Under the pieces are notes generated by a model, which was not told where the DNA came from, did not search any database, and saw nothing but the letters and a program-made list of their open reading frames with translations. Position numbers and translations under genes: made by a program. From positions 1 through 11,137 of the forward strand of contig JBBRVG010000099.1 of NCBI GenBank assembly GCA_038247115.1: a DNA stretch of 11,137 bases. Direction: 5' to 3'. Origin of the DNA: Pseudaeromonas sp038247115 (lineage in GTDB: Bacteria > Pseudomonadota > Gammaproteobacteria > Enterobacterales > Aeromonadaceae). How positions within the stretch are numbered: position 1 is the first letter of the stretch; every line of letters starts with the position of its first letter. Below are positions 1 to 5,528 of this stretch, in pieces.

Positions 1-156
1 AATAGTCGCGGCCCGGGCATCTTCGTAGTGATGTTTCTCATGTTCGATAGCCGAGCGCTCGCTGTTGCTCAGTACAAAATCTGTTGTAGGGGTGGCCGAG
101 CTGCCACATGGGCTCGCTTTCCCTGATGTTGAGTGACACTGACAATGCTGAGTCAT
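1..156 (-). CDS. nuoE: NADH-quinone oxidoreductase subunit E (24 kDa subunit), N-terminal part
   Basis: First 52 codons of NuoE; the rest lies beyond the left edge. NuoE carries the [2Fe-2S] cluster N1a in the peripheral NADH-oxidising arm of respiratory complex I. Recognition rests on the stretch FVLSNSERSAIEHEKHHYED, which closely matches the NuoE N-terminus of E. coli. The cluster cysteines are not in the window. The ATG (156-154) lies 2 nt after the nuoCD stop, and no other in-frame ATG is visible, so this start is likely. The Shine-Dalgarno signal is weak (GGA-rich), which fits translational coupling to nuoCD. The residues before the conserved part form an extension of about 15 residues relative to my memory of E. 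coli NuoE. It is rich in Cys and His (H4, C5, C7, H8, C17). Identification is confident; the role of the extension is unknown. Confidence 0.9.
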   Translation of the reverse strand, partial: MTQHCQCHSTSGKASPCGSSATPTTDFVLSNSERSAIEHEKHHYEDARAATI

Positions 157-158
157 AA

Positions 159-1964
159 TTAGCGGTCCACATCCGACATGACAAAATCGATACTGCCCAG
201 ATACACAATCAAGTCCGAGACCATACTGCCGCGGATCACCGACGGGATCTGCTGCAAATGTGCGAAACTGGGCGTCCGGATCCGGGTCCGGTAGCTCATG
301 GTGCTACCGTCACTGGTAAGGTAATAGCTGTTGACACCCTTGGTAGCTTCAATCATCTGGAATGACTCGGCGGCCGGCATCACTGGGCCCCAGGAAACCT
401 GGAGGAAGTGATTGATCAGGGTATCAATGTGCTGCAGGGTCCGCTCTTTGGGCGGCGGCGTGGTCAAGGGGTGATCCGCCTTGAATGGACCTTCTGGCAT
501 GTTATTCATGCACTGCTCTATGATGCGCAGGCTTTGGCGGATCTCTTCAACCCGAACCATGGCTCTGTCATAGGCGTCGCCGTTGACCCCCACAGGAACA
601 TCAAACTCGAAATTTTCATAACCGGAATAGGGGCGCCATTTTCGTAAATCGAAATTCAGGCCAGTCGCTCGTAATCCAGCACCGGTGACGCCCCAATTCA
701 AGGCCTCAGCTGTGGTATAAGCCGCCACGCCGATAGTCCGCCCCTTGAGAATGCTATTGAGCAGGGCGGCTTTGACATACTCATTCAAGCGCTTGGGTAG
801 CCAGTCGAGCAGATTGTCTTTGACCAGCTTCTGCCAGCCTTTCGGCAAATCATGGGCCACCCCACCGATACGGAACCAGGCCGGATGCATCCGCGCCCCG
901 GTAATGGCCTCGATGATGGTGTAGATTTTCTGACGATCGGTGAAGGCGAAGAACACAGGTGTCATGGCACCGACGTCCTGGATATAGGTTCCTAGAAACA
1001 GCAAGTGACTGTTGATGCGGAATATTTCCGCCAGCATGACCCGGATAAATTTGACCCGATCCGGCACCTCGATCCCGGCCAGCTTTTCGACCGACAGGAC
1101 ATAGGGCAGATTGTTCATGACCCCGCCCAGATACTCCACCCGATCGGTAAAGGGGATGTAGCTGTGCCAGGACTGGCGCTCGCCCATCTTTTCCGCACCC
1201 CGGTGGTGATAACCGATGTCGGGTACGCAATCGAGAACCTCTTCACCGTCCAATTGCAACACAATCCGAAATGCACCGTGTGCCGAAGGGTGGTTGGGTC
1301 CCAGGTTGAGGAACATATAATCTTCATGCTCACTGCTGCGGCGCATCCCCCACTCTTCGGGTTTGAAGCGCAGCGCTTCCTGCTCCATATCCTGCTTGGC
1401 GATATCCAGCATAAAGGGATCAAATTCGGTCGCCCGGGCCGGGTAATCCTTGCGCAGTGGATGTCCTTGCCAGCTTTTGGGCATCATGATCCGTGTCAGA
1501 TGGGGATGACCATCAAAATGGATACCCAATAGATCCCAGACTTCCCGCTCATACCAGTTGGCATTGGCAAAAATATCGGTCGCGGTAGGCATCTTCAGAT
1601 CATGCTCTTGTAGCGGCACCTTGAGCATCACATCACTGTTTCGATCAATGGATAACAGGTGATAGACGACTGTGTAGTCAGCCGGAGGCAAGCCGTCACG
1701 GTGAGTGCGCAGACGTTCGTCTATCCCGTGCAGGTCATAGAGCATGACGAAAGGCCGGGGCAGCGTGTGCAGAAAGCGTAACACTTCGATGATCTTGTCC
1801 CGCGGCACCCACACCACCGGGATCCCGGTGCGTGTCGGTTGAACGACAAAGCTCTCGCTGCCAAAACGAGCTTGCAGCTCGATGACCACTTCACTATCGA
1901 TGTGATCGCTTGGCTGCCAGGATTGCATGCTGGCGTTAACAGGAAATTGGTTGCTCAGTTTCAT
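159..1964 (-). CDS. nuoCD: NADH-quinone oxidoreductase subunit C/D, fused
   Basis: A fusion of the 30-kDa (NuoC) and 49-kDa (NuoD) subunits of complex I, 601 residues, close to the E. coli length. It belongs to the hydrophilic arm that joins the Fe-S chain to the quinone site. The NuoC part (about 1-180) contains the family signature around 138-175: ERE.WDLLGI.F, then GHPHLTRI and HPLRKDYP. The NuoD part starts near 215 with LNLGPNHPSAHG and has the GYHHRGAEK signature at 251-259. There is no stop or frameshift at the junction (about 175-215), so this is the true fused form found in many gammaproteobacteria. The ATG at 1964-1962 is preceded by TAGGA, in which TAG is the nuoB stop codon; the intergenic gap is 9 nt. 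Third gene of the nuo operon. Confidence 0.98.
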   Translation of the reverse strand: MKLSNQFPVNASMQSWQPSDHIDSEVVIELQARFGSESFVVQPTRTGIPVVWVPRDKIIEVLRFLHTLPRPFVMLYDLHGIDERLRTHRDGLPPADYTVVYHLLSIDRNSDVMLKVPLQEHDLKMPTATDIFANANWYEREVWDLLGIHFDGHPHLTRIMMPKSWQGHPLRKDYPARATEFDPFMLDIAKQDMEQEALRFKPEEWGMRRSSEHEDYMFLNLGPNHPSAHGAFRIVLQLDGEEVLDCVPDIGYHHRGAEKMGERQSWHSYIPFTDRVEYLGGVMNNLPYVLSVEKLAGIEVPDRVKFIRVMLAEIFRINSHLLFLGTYIQDVGAMTPVFFAFTDRQKIYTIIEAITGARMHPAWFRIGGVAHDLPKGWQKLVKDNLLDWLPKRLNEYVKAALLNSILKGRTIGVAAYTTAEALNWGVTGAGLRATGLNFDLRKWRPYSGYENFEFDVPVGVNGDAYDRAMVRVEEIRQSLRIIEQCMNNMPEGPFKADHPLTTPPPKERTLQHIDTLINHFLQVSWGPVMPAAESFQMIEATKGVNSYYLTSDGSTMSYRTRIRTPSFAHLQQIPSVIRGSMVSDLIVYLGSIDFVMSDVDR

Positions 1965-1973
1965 CGCAGCGTC

Positions 1974-2648
1974 CTAAATCTCATCCGGAGTACGCAGGGT
2001 CGTCACGGCAATACGCTCGCCCCGTTTACGCTCACGTTCAGAATCCATCTGCGGTCGGTAGATCCCCTGATCCCCCACCACCCAGGACAAGGGGCGTCGC
2101 TCCTTGCCAATCGAGTCTTGCAATAGCATCAAGGCTTGCAAGAAGGCTTCCGGACGTGGCGGACAACCCGGGATATACACGTCCACCGGCAGAAACTTGT
2201 CGACCCCCTGCACCACAGAATAGATATCGTACATGCCGCCGGAGTTGGCGCAGGCTCCCATGGAGATGACCCATTTGGGCTCCAGCATCTGTTCATACAG
2301 CCGCTGGATCACCGGAGCCATCTTGATAAAAGGGGTACCGGCTATCACCATAAAATCGGCTTGGCGGGGTGATGCCCGGATAACTTCGGCACCAAAACGC
2401 GCCACATCATGGGGCGCGGTGAAGGCGGTCGTCATCTCGACGTAACAGCAGGAAATACCGAAGTTATAGGGCCATAGCGAATTTTTGCGACCCCAGTTGA
2501 CGGCATCGTGTAATACATCCTCGACACGCCCCATCAGGATGCCGCGCTCGGCCTGTGCCGCTAACGGATCCTCCACGGTTCTGGGTTGTTCCAGGGGATA
2601 GCGATCGTGCTGGCCATCCGGATCAATTCGGGTAAGTGAATACTTCAT
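1974..2648 (-). CDS. nuoB: NADH-quinone oxidoreductase subunit B (PSST-type)
   Basis: The 224-residue subunit that holds the terminal [4Fe-4S] cluster N2 of complex I, which hands electrons to quinone. The cluster ligands are visible: the tandem cysteines C67-C68 (in GISCCYVEM), C133 (MGACANSGG) and C162 (YIPGCPPRPEA). The motif KMAPVIQRLYEQM and the C-terminal SERERKRGERIAV block are typical of gammaproteobacterial NuoB. The ATG at 2648-2646 sits 9 nt after the nuoA stop, and the TGAGGT Shine-Dalgarno includes that stop codon, which suggests coupling. Length and motifs are complete. Confidence 0.98.
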   Translation of the reverse strand: MKYSLTRIDPDGQHDRYPLEQPRTVEDPLAAQAERGILMGRVEDVLHDAVNWGRKNSLWPYNFGISCCYVEMTTAFTAPHDVARFGAEVIRASPRQADFMVIAGTPFIKMAPVIQRLYEQMLEPKWVISMGACANSGGMYDIYSVVQGVDKFLPVDVYIPGCPPRPEAFLQALMLLQDSIGKERRPLSWVVGDQGIYRPQMDSERERKRGERIAVTTLRTPDEI

Positions 2649-2657
2649 AGGATGACC

Positions 2658-3080
2658 TCAGGCCGATGGCGGTTGTGATTTGTCAGCCGCAGTGGTGCGC
2701 AGTGCACGGGATGGCGCCCATTCCAGAGCGCCGATACGCCACAGGTAAATCAGCCCCACCAGCAGCAAAATAATAAAAATGGCAGCCTCTATGAATCCAA
2801 CCCAGCCACTTTCCCGCACGGAAACCGACCAGGCAAACAGGTAGAGAGCCTCGACATCGAAAATAACGAAAAACATGGCCACCAGATAAAACTTGGCGGA
2901 GAAACGCAGACGAGCAGTACCAACAGAGTCCACGCCGGATTCGAACGGTTTATTTTTGGCGCGTCCGAATGCTTTACCACCCAGCAACGCCGCCAAGCCG
3001 ATCATGACCAGACAAATCGTGATGCCGGCCAACATATAAACGCCAAATGCCCAGTGCTGAGCAACGACCGCTGTTGACAT
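2658..3080 (-). CDS. nuoA: NADH-quinone oxidoreductase subunit A
   Basis: A small inner-membrane subunit of complex I, 140 residues. Three hydrophobic segments are visible at roughly 12-34, 62-84 and 95-115. The loop between the first two has the family block KPFESGVDSVGTARLRFSAK, and the second helix has FDVEALYLFAWS with the conserved acidic D75 and E77. The Ser in PFESG replaces the Cys found in many NuoA proteins; E. coli has the same change. The ATG (3080-3078) is preceded by AAGGAAG at a good distance. First gene of the operon; the region upstream (3081-3270) should hold the nuo promoter. Confidence 0.97.
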   Translation of the reverse strand: MSTAVVAQHWAFGVYMLAGITICLVMIGLAALLGGKAFGRAKNKPFESGVDSVGTARLRFSAKFYLVAMFFVIFDVEALYLFAWSVSVRESGWVGFIEAAIFIILLLVGLIYLWRIGALEWAPSRALRTTAADKSQPPSA

Positions 3081-3157
3081 AGCGCTTCCTTAACCCTTGA
3101 GAATCAGACAAAAATAAAGGAGATGAGCCAACCAAGTAACGCCTCTATCTCCGCCCG

Positions 3158-3172
3158 GTCACTATAAGTGAC
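3158..3172. promoter_or_regulatory. Palindrome at a possible nuo -10 box
   Basis: Perfect inverted repeat GTCAC-TATAA-GTGAC. Read on the minus strand it contains TATAGT (3166-3161), five of six bases of a -10 box, about 80 nt before the nuoA start. I see no good -35 partner: the expected site is an A-run. It may be a regulator-dependent promoter, an operator over the promoter, or chance. Low confidence. Confidence 0.3.
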
Positions 3173-3217
3173 TAAACTTGTATTTTTTGTGAGTGTTTTC
3201 TCGAATTGTAATTTTTG

Positions 3218-3241
3218 AGTTAAATTCGAGTTAATTTAACT
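3218..3241. promoter_or_regulatory. Possible ArcA-binding region upstream of nuoA
   Basis: Two GTTAA elements at 3219-3223 and 3230-3234 lie exactly 11 bp apart in the same orientation. That is the direct-repeat arrangement known for the redox response regulator ArcA. The same bases also form a perfect 9-bp inverted repeat (3218-3226 and 3233-3241, 6-bp spacer). The site lies about 140-160 bp upstream of nuoA. ArcA repression of nuo is established in E. coli; that it happens here is inference. The region is very AT-rich, so chance matches are possible. Confidence 0.4.
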
Positions 3242-3272
3242 GGGAAATCTGGGTACCCTGTGCTAGCGCATT

Positions 3273-3344
3273 TTTTAACCAGCAGTGGATATGACAAGGT
3301 TTATGATCCCCAATACAACATCATTGTGTTACTGCTGGTTAAAA
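3273..3344. repeat. 72-nt inverted-repeat element, potential three-way junction
   Basis: The outer arms (3273-3286 and 3331-3344) are a perfect 14-bp inverted repeat, TTTTAACCAGCAGT and its complement. The 44-nt interior divides into two further hairpins. One is 3287-3292 with 3303-3309 (GGATAT / AT-g-ATCC, one bulged base, 10-nt loop). The other is 3312-3318 with 3324-3330 (AATACAA / TTGTGTT, 5-nt loop), fully paired as plus-strand RNA with one G-U pair. Only two bases (3310-3311) are unpaired at the junction. No T-run follows on either strand, so it is not an ordinary intrinsic terminator. It ends 55 nt before the peroxidase start. It may be a structured 5' leader, a small palindromic repeat, or a cruciform site. 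Confidence 0.6.
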
Positions 3345-3399
3345 GAGTAGAAGTAATAACAGACTGTTTTTGAGACATTGCCGGATAAAAGGAGAACCG

Positions 3400-3882
3400 A
3401 TGAGCAAATTCTATGAATTTCAACTCGCTAAACTCGATGGGACCTTATTGGACAGCGCAGAATTGCGCGGCAAGGTGGTGTTGATCGTGAATGTTGCCAG
3501 CCAGTGTGGCTTCACTAAACAGTATGCGGGTCTGGAAACCTTATATCGTCGTTATGCCGACCGGTTGCTCATTTTGGGATTTCCGTGCAATCAATTCGGC
3601 AGCCAGGAGCCGGGCTCGGTCGAGGAAATAAGCGCCTTTTGTACCCTGAATTATGATGTCACCTTTCCCATCATGGCCAAATGTGACGTCAATGGCGCGA
3701 GCGCCCATCCGATCTATCAATGGTTGAAGCAGCAGAAGCCGGGACTTCTGGGCATAGAAGCCATTAAATGGAACTTCACAAAATTCCTGCTGGATAAAGA
3801 GGGTCAGGTGTTCGGCCGTTATGCACCGCAAACGGCTCCGGAAGCCTTGGTCGCTGATATTGAGGCGTTATTGAGTCGCTAG
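3400..3882 (+). CDS. Glutathione peroxidase family protein (thiol peroxidase, BtuE-like)
   Basis: A 160-residue Cys-type peroxidase of the glutathione peroxidase family, which reduces H2O2 and organic hydroperoxides. The catalytic tetrad is visible: peroxidatic C36 in NVASQCGFT, Q69 in FGSQEPGS, and W124-N125 in KWNFTKFL. C81 in the FCTLNY context corresponds to the resolving Cys of thioredoxin-dependent members (as in yeast Gpx3), so thioredoxin may be the real reductant (inference). No signal peptide, so probably cytoplasmic. The ATG at 3400 is preceded by AAAGGAGA at good spacing. An upstream in-frame TTG at 3370 would add ten unconserved residues and lacks such a site. The gene stands alone, divergent from nuo and convergent with the lipoprotein gene (stop codons about 20 nt apart). 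E. coli BtuE is somewhat longer, but the core is complete here. Confidence 0.93.
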   Translation: MSKFYEFQLAKLDGTLLDSAELRGKVVLIVNVASQCGFTKQYAGLETLYRRYADRLLILGFPCNQFGSQEPGSVEEISAFCTLNYDVTFPIMAKCDVNGASAHPIYQWLKQQKPGLLGIEAIKWNFTKFLLDKEGQVFGRYAPQTAPEALVADIEALLSR

Positions 3883-3903
3883 AGGCACGCTGAGGGGCGT
3901 CTC

Positions 3904-4470
3904 TCAGTGGACAGGATGCAGCCCGAAGCCATCGAAGGGATCGCGCACATAGCGCACTTCCACTTCTTTGACTTTGGGCCATAACAGGTGCTCCTTCGCA
4001 TTGACGAGCGGATACCGATAGCTCTGCTGGCCAATGTGGCCCTCGACACTTGCTGCAAGCTCGCCCACGACAGAAATAGACCGCCCCTTGGCATAGAGCT
4101 CAGGATCCAGCAAGCCGTGAACACGAATGATGAACCGACCGGGGGAGTCTTCTTGCTGTACCGGCTGGCCATTCGCCTTCAAGGGCAAGTAGACCACTTC
4201 GATGTCGCTGTTGGCTGCCTGCACCCGGGTCTGGACAATCAGACCACTCCAGCGCACCGGTTTGCCCAGATAGGCGGCTGGTTCAGCCAACGCTTGCGGA
4301 TAAGCGATCAGTGCAGATTCCGGTTGATAGGCTAACTTCGCCGGCACCGATGAGCAGGCCGAGACCAGGAGAGCAGCCAAGACGACTAGCGCAACAGGAC
4401 TCGGAATAGCACGAACAACATGACTGGCAACAAAAAATGGCATGGTTGAGAACCCGTAAGCCGCCCACAT
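3904..4470 (-). CDS. Slp/YeaY-family outer-membrane lipoprotein
   Basis: A predicted lipoprotein of the Slp family. A hydrophobic signal segment ends in the lipobox LVSAC followed by Ser-Ser; Ser at +2 is compatible with sorting to the outer membrane. After it come the family features: a repeat-like PQALAEPAAYLGKPVRWSG start, a central strand-rich domain, and WPKVKEVEVRYVRDPFDGFG near the C-terminus. The function of Slp proteins is poorly known (starvation or stationary-phase surface lipoproteins in E. coli). Start choice: the ATG at 4470 overlaps the upstream stop as TGATG, suggesting coupling, and gives 188 residues. The ATG at 4443 gives a tidier 29-residue signal peptide and 179 residues. 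Neither has a clear Shine-Dalgarno. Position after tsaB matches yeaY in E. coli. Family assignment is firm; the start is uncertain. Confidence 0.82.
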   Translation of the reverse strand: MWAAYGFSTMPFFVASHVVRAIPSPVALVVLAALLVSACSSVPAKLAYQPESALIAYPQALAEPAAYLGKPVRWSGLIVQTRVQAANSDIEVVYLPLKANGQPVQQEDSPGRFIIRVHGLLDPELYAKGRSISVVGELAASVEGHIGQQSYRYPLVNAKEHLLWPKVKEVEVRYVRDPFDGFGLHPVH

Positions 4471-4769
4471 CAGGCGTAGAGATCGACGCGCAGCATCTGT
4501 TGTAGCTGCTCGCGTTTTTCCTGGCGGGACACACTCTGGTACGCAAAGGTAGCCTTCCCTTGCCAACCGGAGGGCTGATCGTAACTCAAGCGCTCGGCGG
4601 CCTGCTCGGCACCCTCGTCGAGTCGCACTATACCTGCAGCTTTCGAGTCTTGGCGGCGAGCGCCTTGCTCGCTCAGCTCTTCAACCTGTTGCCGACGCGC
4701 CGGAGCAACAGCAGTCCGGCCGACCGAAGTCAGCTGCTGTAAGCTTGTATCCAGCGCACCAATACTCAT
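4470..4769 (-). CDS. Uncharacterised 99-residue protein between tsaB and the Slp-like gene
   Basis: I do not recognise this protein. It is small and hydrophilic, with a charged, Gln/Arg/Glu-rich middle (about 25-62) likely to be helical. A C-terminal part contains AFAYQ-like residues 75-78 (FAYQ), a charged helix QEKREQLQQML, and the terminal VDLYA. There is no signal peptide or membrane segment. The ATG at 4769 is chosen because AGGAG lies 6 nt upstream (4780-4776); a TTG at 4775 would abut that site. It sits 48 nt after tsaB, and its stop overlaps the next ATG, so it is an operon member. The good ribosome site and tight packing argue that it is real. Its last five residues resemble those of the 94-residue protein upstream of yoaA (VDLFV), which may be a shared tail motif or chance. 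Confidence 0.75.
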   Translation of the reverse strand: MSIGALDTSLQQLTSVGRTAVAPARRQQVEELSEQGARRQDSKAAGIVRLDEGAEQAAERLSYDQPSGWQGKATFAYQSVSRQEKREQLQQMLRVDLYA

Positions 4770-4817
4770 CGACAACTCCTGCCTACTGTTCTTAAGGCAC
4801 CCGGGTATTACACCTAA

Positions 4818-5528
4818 TTATTCACGACCCGGCAATTTTTTCCAGGTTACTTTATCGCGAAGATAGACGGGGGTCGCCAACTCAGGCGCACACCCCTTGC
4901 CCTCCTGCCATGCGGCGACGGCCAAGGGCAGCATATCTCGGGCATCGGGTAGATGTTCCGAGTCCAGGGCAAGCTGCTCTGGTACGGCATCCAGTAGCTG
5001 CGGATAGGCCGTAAAGCCAGTACCACAGGCCCACCAGGTACCCGCCGCCGCATGATCCAGCAGCACCTTGATTTTCTGCTGCGCCACTTCCGGAGCCAAG
5101 ACCTCTTCGTCGCACAATGGCGTCATCACCCCATCTTGTTCGACATAGGCACCAAAATAGACCTCATTCATGCGCGCGTCGATGGCACAGACGACATGGC
5201 GAGCCTGCTGTCTACGCCAACTGCCCTGCGCCAGAGCAGCCAGATTGGAGATCCCGAGCAAGGGGCGTTGTGCGCCAAATGCCAAGCCTTGCGCCACGCC
5301 GATCCCGATCCGCACGCCGGTAAAGGATCCAGGCCCCTGGCCAAAGGCGATGGCATCCAGCGCCGTCAGTTCTAATCCGGCATCTTGCAGCAAGGTCTGA
5401 CACATGGGCAGTATCTTGCGCGTATGGGCCTGTGGGGCCAACTCGTACTGAAAACTGACCTGTTCATTATGTAACAAAGCGGCTGAACAGGCTTCGGTCG
5501 CGGTATCCAATACCAGAATGTTGGTCAT
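4818..5528 (-). CDS. tsaB: tRNA threonylcarbamoyladenosine biosynthesis protein TsaB
   Basis: A 236-residue member of the ASKHA-fold TsaB (YeaZ) family. With TsaD and TsaE it makes N6-threonylcarbamoyladenosine at position 37 of ANN-decoding tRNAs in the cytoplasm. TsaB is the non-catalytic partner that dimerises with TsaD. Evidence: the N-terminal LVLDTATEACSAAL, the hallmark GPGSFTGVRIG at 65-75, AIDARMNEVYFG, and the C-terminal PVYLRDKVTWKKLPG, all close to the E. coli protein in order and length. Its ATG overlaps the yoaA stop as ATGA (4 nt), so translation is probably coupled. The yoaA-tsaB order is conserved with E. coli. Confidence 0.97.
   Translation of the reverse strand: MTNILVLDTATEACSAALLHNEQVSFQYELAPQAHTRKILPMCQTLLQDAGLELTALDAIAFGQGPGSFTGVRIGIGVAQGLAFGAQRPLLGISNLAALAQGSWRRQQARHVVCAIDARMNEVYFGAYVEQDGVMTPLCDEEVLAPEVAQQKIKVLLDHAAAGTWWACGTGFTAYPQLLDAVPEQLALDSEHLPDARDMLPLAVAAWQEGKGCAPELATPVYLRDKVTWKKLPGRE

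Noticed and set aside
1005..1532. Plus-strand open frame of 175 codons inside nuoCD
   Set aside because: Lies wholly antisense to a strongly conserved gene, has no family features, and looks like a by-product of codon bias. The same holds for the other long frames antisense to nuo, tsaB, yoaA and hisG.
3291..3319. Peroxidase promoter ATGACA - 17 nt - TACAAC inside the loop of the inverted repeat
   Set aside because: The -35 is acceptable but the -10 matches only four of six bases, and other weak combinations in this AT-rich region score similarly.
3370..3399. Upstream TTG start for the peroxidase
   Set aside because: Adds ten unconserved residues; the ATG at 3400 has AAAGGAGA at the right distance and matches the usual family N-terminus.
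3888..3909. Hairpin between the convergent peroxidase and lipoprotein genes as a bidirectional terminator
   Set aside because: A 7-bp stem with a G-T pair (CGCTGAG / CTCAGTG) and an 8-nt loop can be drawn, but no T-run follows on either strand and it overlaps the lipoprotein stop codon. Too weak to list as a feature.
3988..4335. Plus-strand open frame antisense to the lipoprotein gene
   Set aside because: The minus-strand frame has a lipobox and the Slp family pattern; the plus-strand one has no recognisable domain.
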